Notes under the pieces: generated by a model | Database searches by the model: none | What the model saw: the letters and a program-made list of their open reading frames with translations, nothing else | Told to the model about the DNA's origin: nothing | Program-made: the position numbers and the translations under genes | Shown: positions 24,830-30,610 of the stretch, piece by piece | Position numbering within the stretch: the stretch's first letter is position 1 | Layout: each line of letters opens with the position of its first letter | Assembly (NCBI GenBank): GCA_001898185.1 | Contig: MKTI01000009.1 | Coordinates: forward strand, 372,001-436,000 | Direction of reading: 5' to 3' | Length of the DNA stretch: 64,000 bases | Source: Cellulomonas sp. 73-145 | Lineage (GTDB): Bacteria > Actinomycetota > Actinomycetes > Actinomycetales > Cellulomonadaceae

Positions 24830-24983
24830 CAGCCGTTCCTCCGGGTGACGTAGTCGTTGAGGGTCTTGAGCCCCGGAACGGTGCCGCCCAGGCGGTCCGC
24901 GGCGAGGTTGAACAGGACCGGCGCGATCAGCGACACACCGCCGACGGCCAGCCAGAAGGCGAGCTGCTTGGGGGGCGCGGCAT
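24829..24983 (-). pseudogene. Small membrane protein gene with an apparent frameshift
   Basis: The stretch ending at 24829 encodes a clear membrane protein (PKQLAFWLAVGG, then SLIAPVLFNLAADRL) whose stop overlaps the capsid start (TGATG). In that frame there is no start until GTG 24936, inside the membrane segment. The ATG at 24983, two bases after the previous stop, is one base out of frame; one extra C in the C6 run (24970-24975) would join it, giving 51 residues. It may be an assembly error, a real mutation, or programmed slippage. Confidence 0.5.
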
Positions 24984-24985
24984 GG

Positions 24986-25090
24986 TCAGGCGCCGAACTT
25001 CACCGCGGGGAGCTTCCCCTTGGACTTCTCGTAGGCGACGACGACCACGAGGGCGATGCCCGCGGTCAGCAGCAGGGACTTGACGCTCAT
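24986..25090 (-). CDS. Very small one-helix membrane protein
   Basis: A 34-residue protein: MSVKSLLLTAGIALVVVVAY, then a Lys-rich end. The frame is open upstream, but the membrane segment right after this ATG and the ATGA overlap with a short upstream frame support the start at 25090. Confidence 0.6.
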   Translation of the reverse strand: MSVKSLLLTAGIALVVVVAYEKSKGKLPAVKFGA

Positions 25091-25173
25091 TGCGCGCTCC
25101 GGGATCCGGGGAACAGGAGCCGGATGAGGCCGTGCGCGCCGACGAGCGAGCTCGGTGGGGCCGGGCCGCTCAT
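25087..25173 (-). CDS. Possible 28-residue phage peptide
   Basis: A short frame whose stop overlaps the next start (ATGA), as elsewhere in this operon. It encodes 28 residues with no recognisable feature. The ribosome-binding site is weak, so the call is tentative. Otherwise 25091-25225 holds no gene. Confidence 0.3.
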   Translation of the reverse strand: MSGPAPPSSLVGAHGLIRLLFPGSRSAQ

Positions 25174-25225
25174 CGGCACGCATGGCCCCACCAGGCGTGA
25201 CAGGGCCGAGCGTCGCCACCAGCTG

Positions 25226-25447
25226 CTAGTCGGTCAAGGCACGCGACCCCGTTTCGCGCGATACACCCCGGTGTATTCCTGACGGGACCGGCAGGCCGTC
25301 GAGCTCGTCGCCCAGCTGGTCCGCGATCGCGCGGCACCGCCGCGCGAGCAGCGGCGCGTCCTGGGCGATCGCGTCGGCGTGCTCGAGCAGCGCCTCCACG
25401 CACCGCACGACGTCCGCCGGATCCGCGAACTCCACCCGCACGCTCAC
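25226..25447 (-). CDS. Small phage protein of unknown function
   Basis: A 73-residue protein, mostly helical (PADVVRCVEALLEHADAIAQ), from GTG 25447, which overlaps the previous stop. No family recognised. Confidence 0.62.
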   Translation of the reverse strand: MSVRVEFADPADVVRCVEALLEHADAIAQDAPLLARRCRAIADQLGDELDGLPVPSGIHRGVSRETGSRALTD

Positions 25448-25686
25448 CGGGACCGCCACGACCACTTGACCTCGACACCGCCGTAGAGCGACGTCTGCGT
25501 GTCGTCCGGCATCCCCATCCGCTGGCATGTGGCGACGAGCTCGGCGAGCTCGGACAGGGTCAGCGGCTCGTCTTGGTGCTCCTCGAGGACAACCACGTGC
25601 TCCCAGGTTCCCCACGCGTTCGGATCACCCTCGACATCGCCCGTCGTGGATCGAACCGTCGTTGTGGTGGTGACGCTCAGGCTCAT
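25444..25686 (-). CDS. Small phage protein related to the MTxAEL type
   Basis: An 80-residue protein. The segment LTLSELAELVATCQRMGMPD resembles the genes at 13749 and 16034 of this element, followed by a Tyr/Gly turn and a Trp-containing strand. ATGA overlap with the previous gene. Confidence 0.66.
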   Translation of the reverse strand: MSLSVTTTTTVRSTTGDVEGDPNAWGTWEHVVVLEEHQDEPLTLSELAELVATCQRMGMPDDTQTSLYGGVEVKWSWRSR

Positions 25687-26792
25687 CGGGTCCTCCGGGG
25701 GATGCCGGCCAGGTGCGCCCGGATGGCGGCCAGGGCCGGGGACTGCTCACGCTCGACCGGGGCGAACACCGCGGCCGCCTCACGCTCCGCACGCTGCCGG
25801 GCCCGCCGCTCGACCGCGGCCGCGGCCTCGAGCTGTGCCGGCGACGGCAGGACCACACCGCAGCTGCGCCACGCCGCGAGCCGGTAGGTGGCCCACGCGC
25901 CGACGTTCCCGACGCCGGCGGCTCCGTCGTGCGCCCACCCGGTGCCGTCGGGACGCCGGTCCAGTGCGTTCACGAGCTCGGTCGTCGACCAGCCCGCCAG
26001 GGCGAACTCCCGGACGATCGCAGCCACGTGCCGGGTACTGATCCGGCGCAGCACCGGCACCCGGTTGCGCAGCTCGTCGGCCTGCGCTAGGCGCCAGTCA
26101 GGGCGCCGTGGCTCTTGCGGAGTGTCCGTGACCCGCCCTGGGACGTCGTCCCGCTCGACCGGCGCGGCCGGCGCCGCCGGGGCGCCGGACTGAGGGCCGC
26201 GCAGCGGCTCCGACGAGCCGTTGCTCGCGTGCGCATGCGGGGGGTGAGTTTCACTCACAGGGCTAGCGCCCGTGGGGGTGTCATCTTCGTCCACAGCAGA
26301 CAGCGGGCTGGGTGTGCACAGCACGTACACCGCGGCCTCCGCCTGGCCGGCGTCCCGCGCGGCGGGCTGGTAGCCGGCGCTGCGGCCGGTCGCGACGATG
26401 CCGACCAGCCCAGCGGCCCGCAGGAGGGCCAGCGTGCGGGCCACAGTCGACCGTGAGCGGCCCGACCGCTCGGACAGCAGGGACCAGGTCGGACGGCTCG
26501 TCATCGTCTCCCAGGAGGCCGAGAAGGCGAGCTGCTGCGCGATCGCCCACACCGTGGCCCACCGGTCCGCCCGCAGCCCCGCCAGGGCCGGCGCCTCGCG
26601 CACCGCCGTCAGGAAGGCGACCTGGGACGCAGCTCGTGACGAGCCCTCCGGCACCGCGCGCATGTAGACGCTGCGCGCCCGCTCGCGCCGGCGCGTCGGA
26701 CGCACCCGCCACCCGCCCGCGGGCACGACAAAAGCCCGCCCGGGGGCGGGTGAGTCGTTGTCCAGGAGTGCGGCGAGCGGGGCCGGCCTCAC
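25683..26792 (-). CDS. Winged-helix protein, possible replication initiator
   Basis: A 369-residue protein from GTG 26792. Residues about 75-140 look like a winged helix, with SLLSERSGRSRSTVARTLAL as the recognition region. A Pro/Ser-rich linker and a second helical domain follow (about 235-320). The layout is like plasmid and small-phage replication initiators of actinobacteria. No polymerase or helicase is encoded in the element, so an initiator recruiting host enzymes is plausible. A transcription regulator is the alternative. Confidence 0.5.
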   Translation of the reverse strand: MRPAPLAALLDNDSPAPGRAFVVPAGGWRVRPTRRRERARSVYMRAVPEGSSRAASQVAFLTAVREAPALAGLRADRWATVWAIAQQLAFSASWETMTSRPTWSLLSERSGRSRSTVARTLALLRAAGLVGIVATGRSAGYQPAARDAGQAEAAVYVLCTPSPLSAVDEDDTPTGASPVSETHPPHAHASNGSSEPLRGPQSGAPAAPAAPVERDDVPGRVTDTPQEPRRPDWRLAQADELRNRVPVLRRISTRHVAAIVREFALAGWSTTELVNALDRRPDGTGWAHDGAAGVGNVGAWATYRLAAWRSCGVVLPSPAQLEAAAAVERRARQRAEREAAAVFAPVEREQSPALAAIRAHLAGIPRRTR

Positions 26793-26953
26793 CGGCCCTT
26801 AGGCGCGCTGTACGCGGGCTTGTCGGTGAGCGTGGAGCGCACCAGGCGGGCGAACTCGACCAGCGCGGCGCACTCCTGGTCCGTCAGCGGAGCAGTGAGC
26901 TGCACGCGGATCGGGTAGCCGTCGACGTCCAGCACCTCACAGTGCCCGCTCAC
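26789..26953 (-). CDS. Small phage protein of unknown function
   Basis: A 54-residue protein from GTG 26953: a short beta part (CEVLDVDGYPIRVQLTAPL) and a helix. It overlaps both neighbours. Confidence 0.6.
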   Translation of the reverse strand: MSGHCEVLDVDGYPIRVQLTAPLTDQECAALVEFARLVRSTLTDKPAYSAPKGR

Positions 26954-27120
26954 GCGTGCACCAGCCAGGCCGTGCAACCGCCCGCGATCGCGGCCACGGC
27001 GAGCACCAGGACCAGCAGTCGGCGGAACCCCGCCAGGACCCGGTCCCGCTCACGCTGCGCCTGCCGCGCCATCGCGTCTAGCACGAACGCTCGCACCGTC
27101 TCGTCGATCGCGTCGTCCAT
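26950..27120 (-). CDS. Small one-helix membrane protein
   Basis: A 56-residue protein: charged amphipathic N-terminal helix (about 5-32), then a C-terminal membrane segment (LLVLVLAVAAIAGGCTAWLV). TGATG overlap with the gene before it. Confidence 0.65.
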   Translation of the reverse strand: MDDAIDETVRAFVLDAMARQAQRERDRVLAGFRRLLVLVLAVAAIAGGCTAWLVHA

Positions 27121-27296
27121 CAGGCGAACCTCCCCAGGAGGGCGCACACAACGGCGAGCAGCAGGACCGCAACGGCAGCCGCGAGCTCCTGCACGACCGT
27201 GGGCCAGCCCATCCGCTCGGCGCGCCGCTGCGCCTCACGGATCGCGCGACGACGCATCACGAGCGGCCCGGCCGCGCTGTAGGGGTAGCGCGTCAC
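27120..27296 (-). CDS. Small one-helix membrane protein
   Basis: A 58-residue protein from GTG 27296: Arg-rich N-terminal helix, then a membrane segment (ELAAAVAVLLLAVVCALLG). Similar in layout to the following gene. Confidence 0.65.
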   Translation of the reverse strand: MTRYPYSAAGPLVMRRRAIREAQRRAERMGWPTVVQELAAAVAVLLLAVVCALLGRFA

Positions 27297-27409
27297 GTGT
27301 GGCTCACCAGCCACCCCGCGAGCCACAGCGAGCCTGGCAGGACAGCGCCGGCGACGGTCCAGAACGCGAACCGGACGGTGCCGCGCACGATCAGCGCGCC
27401 GCGGCTCAT
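27293..27409 (-). CDS. Very small membrane protein
   Basis: A 38-residue, mostly hydrophobic protein (FAFWTVAGAVLPGSLWLAGW). The ATGA overlap with the previous gene supports it. Confidence 0.6.
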   Translation of the reverse strand: MSRGALIVRGTVRFAFWTVAGAVLPGSLWLAGWLVSHT

Positions 27410-27690
27410 GCCCGGCTCCACTGGCGCTCGAACTCGGCGAACGTCACGCGCGGGTGCTCGCTCCAGTGCTCGACCAGCTCGTCCGAGGCGTACGCGTAGG
27501 CGCGCACCCGGTTCCCCAGGAACAGCGACTCCGACGAGATGCCAGCGACCCGACCACGGCGGTTCAGCAGCACGCCGCGGCAGGCCTTGTCGGCCGCCTC
27601 GTAGGCCGCCTCGAGGTGCAGCGCGTAGGCGTCCCGGCACTCACGCCACGCGTCGATCGCGCTCGCGAAGGTCGGCGAGGTCGTGCTCAC
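27406..27690 (-). CDS. Phage protein of unknown function
   Basis: This 94-residue protein starts at GTG 27690 (overlap with the previous stop), with a helical N terminus (AIDAWRECRDAYALHLEAAY). No family recognised. Confidence 0.62.
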   Translation of the reverse strand: MSTTSPTFASAIDAWRECRDAYALHLEAAYEAADKACRGVLLNRRGRVAGISSESLFLGNRVRAYAYASDELVEHWSEHPRVTFAEFERQWSRA

Positions 27691-27863
27691 GCGAGCACCA
27701 CCCGCGGCTTGCCGTCGAACCCCTCGAGGACGTGACACACGTTCCGGAGGGGGAGGACGCCCGTCGTCTTCTGCTCGGCACGCTCCTTCGCGTACCGATC
27801 GCCGTTGCACGCGGCCGCGGCGACCGCCTCGCGAGCCCGGAACAGCTCGAGGTCGTCGCTCAC
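27687..27863 (-). CDS. Small phage protein of unknown function
   Basis: A 58-residue protein from GTG 27863; helical N-terminal half and a short beta C terminus (VCHVLEGFDGKPRVVLA). Overlaps both neighbours. Confidence 0.6.
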   Translation of the reverse strand: MSDDLELFRAREAVAAAACNGDRYAKERAEQKTTGVLPLRNVCHVLEGFDGKPRVVLA

Positions 27864-28036
27864 CGGTCCACCAGCTCGGCCGCCGACTTGTGCGTCAGGC
27901 GCTCGGCCTGAGCCTTGCTGTGGAAGGCAACCTCCGAGCCCTTCCACTCGCAGTCCTCACACCGGGCCTGGTAGTGGCTCCGGATGTCGTTGGACCAGAT
28001 GAGAACGATGTGAGGGCGCTTGCTGGACTCGTTCAC
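27860..28036 (-). CDS. Small zinc-finger-like phage protein
   Basis: A 58-residue protein from GTG 28036. CEDC, followed by two His about 10 and 20 residues later (AFHSKAQAERLTHKS), resembles a small C2H2-type zinc finger found in phage regulatory proteins. Confidence 0.62.
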   Translation of the reverse strand: MNESSKRPHIVLIWSNDIRSHYQARCEDCEWKGSEVAFHSKAQAERLTHKSAAELVDR

Positions 28037-28209
28037 CGGTGCCACCCGCGCTCGACGAGCTCGACGGCCACCTGGTCCAGCGAGACGAACTCGCGCTCGG
28101 CGCGAATCACCTGCAGCTCGTGCCGCAGGTCCTCCACCCGCTCGCGCTTCGTCTCGGCCTCGGTGTCCTTGACGGGGATCAGCGCCGTGACGCCACGCCC
28201 GCGGCCCAT
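28033..28209 (-). CDS. Small helical phage protein
   Basis: A 58-residue, highly charged helical protein (ETKRERVEDLRHELQVIRAE). Its ATG overlaps the stop of the first gene (ATGA). No family recognised. Confidence 0.62.
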   Translation of the reverse strand: MGRGRGVTALIPVKDTEAETKRERVEDLRHELQVIRAEREFVSLDQVAVELVERGWHR

Positions 28210-28397
28210 CAGGACGCCGCCCGCTTCGTTGCCAGCGTCTCGACAGCGTCGCGGTCGAACAGGTAGGCGCCGGTCTTGCCGGGCAACTTCTGCACGGGCG
28301 TCAGCACGCCGCGGCTCATCAGGAGGCGCACCCGCTTGCGCGAGCCCCCGAACTTGGCGACGACCTCGGCCATTGTGAGCGGGTCAACCTTGGGCAT
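28209..28397 (-). CDS. Excisionase/Cro-like helix-turn-helix protein
   Basis: A 62-residue protein with a MerR/excisionase-type winged helix: LTMAEVVAKFGGSRKRVRLL, then a hydrophobic wing ending in AYLFDRDAVETL. It is the first gene of the leftward (lytic) operon, divergent from the repressor gene. It could be the recombination directionality factor, a Cro-like regulator, or both. Confidence 0.72.
   Translation of the reverse strand: MPKVDPLTMAEVVAKFGGSRKRVRLLMSRGVLTPVQKLPGKTGAYLFDRDAVETLATKRAAS
28381..28396. promoter_or_regulatory. Operator-like site O3
   Basis: GGGTCAACCTTGGGCA resembles O1 and O2 (pattern GGnCAAnnTTGGnC). It overlaps the first codons of the leftward operon. Confidence 0.4.
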
Positions 28398-28405
28398 GGC
28401 ACAGG

Positions 28406-28435
28406 ATCATGGGGCCAAAGTTGGGCCTAGCGCAA
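28406..28435 (-). promoter_or_regulatory. Predicted promoter of the leftward operon
   Basis: -35 TTGCGC (28435-28430) and -10 CATGAT (28411-28406) are 18 bp apart. The predicted transcript starts a few bases before the ATG at 28397, so the mRNA would be leaderless or nearly so. Operator O2 lies exactly between the two boxes. Confidence 0.5.
28412..28427. promoter_or_regulatory. Operator-like site O2
   Basis: GGGCCAAAGTTGGGCC, with arms GGCCAA / TTGG(G)CC, sits between the -35 and -10 boxes of the leftward promoter, a place where a bound repressor blocks transcription. Confidence 0.55.
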
Positions 28436-28462
28436 GGACGCCACGCCGAACAGGGGAGGGCA

Positions 28463-28492
28463 TTGCGCGATCGCGCGACTAGGGCCAAACTT
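28463..28492 (+). promoter_or_regulatory. Possible promoter of the repressor gene
   Basis: -35 TTGCGC (28463-28468) is followed after 17-18 bp by a weak -10 (CAAACT or AAACTT), placing the transcript start at or near the ATG at 28498. There is no ribosome-binding site before that ATG, so a leaderless mRNA is likely. Confidence 0.4.
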
Positions 28493-28497
28493 GGACC
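28482..28497. promoter_or_regulatory. Operator-like site O1
   Basis: GGGCCAAACTTGGACC shares the O2 pattern (13 of 16 bases) and ends directly before the repressor start codon, a place suited to autoregulation. Confidence 0.55.
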
Positions 28498-28800
28498 ATG
28501 ACCACGGAACTAGTCCCGGGGGGCATCCCCGAATGGACGCTCGCCGACCGGTTGCGCAAGGCACGCGAGGCGGCCGGCATCTCGACGGCGGACTTCGCGA
28601 CAGACCTCGGTGTGTCGCGGAACACGATCACGAACTACGAGCGTGGGCACGTCAGCCCGCGCCGCGGTGCGCTGCGGCTGTGGGCGCTGCGCACCGGAGT
28701 GCCGCTCGTGTGGCTGGAAACGGGGGCGAGCAACCCCGGCGATCCGGATGGTGGGGAAGGGCTCCCCCGGCTGGACTCGAACCAGCAACCCTCCGATTAA
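28498..28800 (+). CDS. XRE-family phage repressor, truncated by integration
   Basis: A 100-residue protein with an XRE helix-turn-helix: LRKAREAAGISTADFATDLG and VSRNTITNYERGHVSPRRG (about 19-58). Its last 14 codons lie in the att core and the tRNA-Asn gene, and the stop is inside the anticodon region. In the excised phage the frame would instead continue across the rejoined att site for 29 residues ending Glu-Met-Ala-Ala. It is divergent from the lytic operon with three shared operator-like sites, as for a CI-type repressor. The ATG has no ribosome-binding site, which suggests leaderless translation. Confidence 0.8.
   Translation: MTTELVPGGIPEWTLADRLRKAREAAGISTADFATDLGVSRNTITNYERGHVSPRRGALRLWALRTGVPLVWLETGASNPGDPDGGEGLPRLDSNQQPSD
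28761..28795. other. attR (right attachment site in tRNA-Asn)
   Basis: The right copy of the 35-bp core, forming the 3' half of the intact tRNA-Asn gene. The anticodon stem-loop that follows (TCCGA, 7-nt loop, TCGGA at 28792-28808) is itself an inverted repeat, as used by integrases that cut in the anticodon loop. Confidence 0.88.
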
Positions 28801-28834
28801 CAGTCGGATGCTCTGCCAATTGAGCTACGGGGGA
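28762..28834 (-). tRNA. tRNA-Asn (GTT)
   Basis: A full cloverleaf of 73 nt: acceptor TCCCCCG pairs with CGGGGGA, anticodon loop CTGTTAA (anticodon GTT), T stem GCTGG / CCAGC with loop TTCGAGT, discriminator G. CCA is not encoded. It is the integration site of the prophage, and its 3' half was probably supplied by the phage. Confidence 0.95.
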
Positions 28835-28900
28835 TCGTGGGCAGAACTGTATCAGCCGGCCGGCGGCGCCCCGACACGCGGGAGGCCGTCCCGGTGCCGG

Positions 28901-29407
28901 TCAGGGGAGCCCGGCGGCCTCGCGCACCCGCGCCTCGGCCTCGTCCAGCAGACGCCGCACCTGCGGGTCCGACAGGTCGACGCGCGGGCCGCCCAGCACC
29001 TGCGTGAACAGCTCGCCGTCCTCCCCACGCCGCAGCGCCACCTGCACCTGCCCACCACCGGGGACCGTCACGGTCGTCGCATGCACCACCGACTGCTGGA
29101 CCCGCTCCCGGAACGTGCGGGCGAACGCCTTCCCGTCGGCGTCCTCCGGCAGCTCGATGGCCGCCGTCGCCCCCGTCACCCAGTGCACCGTCAGCGTGTG
29201 GCTGGCGGTGTCGAGCGTGCCCCGCTCGATCGCCGACCACGGGACGTGCGCCACCTCACCGACGACTGGCACCAGGTGCAGCGCCCGACGGCTCGCCACC
29301 GCCCACCGCTCGTCGGTCATCCGCACGGCGACCAGCAGGGCGTCCCCGTGCGTCAGGTCGAGCCGCCGGCGGACGTCGGCGGGCGGACGGTGGGAGAGGC
29401 GGGGCAT
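28901..29407 (-). CDS. Conserved actinobacterial protein of unknown function
   Basis: A 168-residue soluble protein. The middle (about 20-105) alternates beta-strands such as DALLVAVRMTDERWAVASRR and ALHLVPVVGEVAHVPWSAIE, like small PH-like folds; the C terminus is a charged helix (SDPQVRRLLDEAEARVREA). It lies between two tRNA genes. Function not known. Confidence 0.75.
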   Translation of the reverse strand: MPRLSHRPPADVRRRLDLTHGDALLVAVRMTDERWAVASRRALHLVPVVGEVAHVPWSAIERGTLDTASHTLTVHWVTGATAAIELPEDADGKAFARTFRERVQQSVVHATTVTVPGGGQVQVALRRGEDGELFTQVLGGPRVDLSDPQVRRLLDEAEARVREAAGLP

Positions 29408-29479
29408 CGATACCTCCGTGCGTGCCGGCTGCGGGGCCGCGGGGCGGCGTCGCGGGCAGGGCCGTGGGTGGGTGGCGGG

Positions 29480-29553
29480 TGGGGCAGGTGGGGCTTGAAC
29501 CCACGACCGACGGATTATGAGTCCGCTGCTCTGACCGGCTGAGCTACTGCCCC
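29480..29553 (-). tRNA. tRNA-Met (CAT)
   Basis: A 74-nt cloverleaf: acceptor GGGGCAG / CTGCCCC, anticodon loop CTCATAA (anticodon CAT), T loop TTCAAGC, discriminator A. Read as elongator Met. A lysidine-modified tRNA-Ile with the same anticodon cannot be fully excluded. Confidence 0.92.
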
Positions 29554-29621
29554 TGGTGCGAGGGCAGGCTACCGCTGCGCACATTTCACCCGGTATCGGC
29601 GGTGCGTAGAGAGGGCGGTTG

Positions 29622-29651
29622 TTGCGCAGATGTCCTGTTTTCGGGCATAGT
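29622..29651 (+). promoter_or_regulatory. Predicted promoter of the riboswitch-bldC unit
   Basis: -35 TTGCGC (29622-29627) and -10 CATAGT (29646-29651), 18 bp apart, put the transcript start about 10 bases before the riboswitch. Confidence 0.5.
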
Positions 29652-29663
29652 CCCCTGCTGTCA

Positions 29664-29740
29664 GCGAAAAACGGCAAACCCACCGCAAGGCGGGGACGCA
29701 AAGCCACGGGACCCACGCAGGTCAGCCGAGCTACCGAACG
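29664..29740 (+). promoter_or_regulatory. Class I cyclic di-GMP riboswitch (GEMM)
   Basis: The 5' leader of the bldC-like gene has the GEMM-I landmarks in order: ACGGCAAACC, a GNRA tetraloop hairpin (CCACC-GCAA-GGCGG), the conserved GGACGCAAAGCC, the second stem with GGTCAGCCG, and the closing AGCTACCG. These elements form the c-di-GMP pocket. It ends about 20 bases before the start codon, so ligand binding could change termination or translation of the regulator. Confidence 0.9.
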
Positions 29741-29756
29741 ACAAGGAGTGCCACAG

Positions 29757-29969
29757 ATGGCAACCACCCACACCACGCTCCCGCAGGGCGCACTCCTCAC
29801 CCCTGGTGAGGTCGCGGTCATGTTCCGGGTCGACCCGAAGACCGTCACCCGGTGGGCGCAGGCGGGCAAGCTCTCCGCGGTCCGCACGCTCGGCGGGCAC
29901 CGCCGCTTCCACGAGGACGAGGTCCGTCAGCTGCTCGAGGGTGTCCCCCAGCAGCGCGTGGCGGACTGA
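29757..29969 (+). CDS. bldC: BldC-like MerR-type transcriptional regulator
   Basis: A 70-residue protein made of one MerR-type winged helix: LTPGEVAVMFRVDPKTVTRW, then AGKLSAVRTLGGHRRFHEDE. It closely resembles BldC, a developmental regulator in Streptomyces that binds DNA head to tail. The ATG has AAGGAG upstream; longer frames upstream run through the riboswitch and are not genes. The c-di-GMP riboswitch in its leader suggests its level follows c-di-GMP. Confidence 0.9.
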   Translation: MATTHTTLPQGALLTPGEVAVMFRVDPKTVTRWAQAGKLSAVRTLGGHRRFHEDEVRQLLEGVPQQRVAD

Positions 29970-30007
29970 GCCTCCCGGTCGCGTCGACCGAGAACCCGCA
30001 CAGCAGT

Positions 30008-30048
30008 CGAACGCCGGTGGTGACCGCGAAGGTCACCACCGGCGTTCG
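30008..30048. terminator. Bidirectional terminator between bldC and the TetR gene
   Basis: A perfect 18-bp stem (CGAACGCCGGTGGTGACC and its complement) with a 5-nt loop GCGAA, between two converging genes. Confidence 0.85.
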
Positions 30049-30060
30049 TGCGTCAGCGGG

Positions 30061-30597
30061 TCACCGGATGGTGGCGAGCACGGCGTCCCGGACGTCCTCC
30101 AGCGACCGCTCCGGCTGGAAGACGAGCCACTCGAGGCCGGTGATCACCGTGGCACCGAACAACGCGGCCGCGGTGAGCGTCGCGTCCCGCTCGGGCCACG
30201 CCTGCGCCACCACGGTGCGGAACGCGCCGATCGAGTCCTCGCGGATGTTGCGGATGGACTCCTGCCACTGACGTCCCGTCCGGAACACCTCGGCGACCGC
30301 CAGCTTGGCGAAGTCGGGGTGGTCGCGGATGTGCACCAGCAGCTGCGTCACCATCGCCTCGACGGCCGCCCGACCGGTCAGGCCGTCGCTCGCCGCCTGC
30401 AGCGCGGCCGTCAACCGGGCGACGCCCTCGGCGATGATCGTCTCGAAGAGCGCCGACTTGCTGCCGAAGTTGTAGAACACGCTGCCCTTGGCCACGCCTG
30501 CGGCCGCCGCGATGTCGTCGATCGACGTCGCGGCGATGCCACGGTCCGCCACGAGAGCGAGTGCTGCCGAGACGATGTGGTCCCTCGTGGCTGCCAT
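30061..30597 (-). CDS. TetR family regulator
   Basis: A 178-residue regulator with an N-terminal helix-turn-helix (RGIAATSIDDIAAAAGVAKG, SVFYNFGSK). The C-terminal ligand domain is typical in size. It ends the operon of the YhgE/Pip protein and its ATPase, and probably represses that operon through the palindrome at 33568-33581. Confidence 0.9.
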   Translation of the reverse strand: MAATRDHIVSAALALVADRGIAATSIDDIAAAAGVAKGSVFYNFGSKSALFETIIAEGVARLTAALQAASDGLTGRAAVEAMVTQLLVHIRDHPDFAKLAVAEVFRTGRQWQESIRNIREDSIGAFRTVVAQAWPERDATLTAAALFGATVITGLEWLVFQPERSLEDVRDAVLATIR

Positions 30598-30610
30598 GTG
30601 CGGAAGCCTG

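Larger units (their letters stand above)
12944..28795. mobile_element. Integrated tailless (double-jelly-roll type) prophage, about 15.8 kb
   Basis: The element is bounded by a 35-bp imperfect repeat of the tRNA-Asn 3' half; the distance from core to core is 15,817 bp. It carries about 43 genes in two converging operons plus two small divergent regulatory genes. Present: tyrosine integrase, XRE-type repressor, packaging ATPase, a capsid protein of the double-jelly-roll type, about a dozen one-helix membrane proteins, an M15 peptidase and an NlpC/P60 peptidase. Absent: terminase, portal, tail tube, tape measure, DNA polymerase. Genome size and content fit tectivirus-like phages with an internal membrane. 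Capsid and ATPase assignments rest on motifs and length, not on a database search. Confidence 0.88.

Noticed and set aside
12944..28795. A satellite or remnant of a tailed phage
   Set aside because: No terminase, portal, HK97-type capsid or tail gene is visible, and nearly all genes are intact with tight overlaps.
12944..28795. An integrative conjugative element with an FtsK-type transfer protein
   Set aside because: The ATPase is only 246 residues, without membrane segments, and capsid-like and lysis genes are present; no relaxase or transfer genes are seen.
28741..28800. The C-terminal peptide RLDSNQQPSD as evidence of a false gene
   Set aside because: This peptide is a known by-product of reading antisense through tRNA genes, but here it ends a genuine helix-turn-helix protein that reaches the tRNA because the att site lies there.
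29619..29756. An N-terminal extension of the BldC-like protein
   Set aside because: The extension would be read through the riboswitch; the ATG at 29757 has a good ribosome-binding site and gives the family's length.
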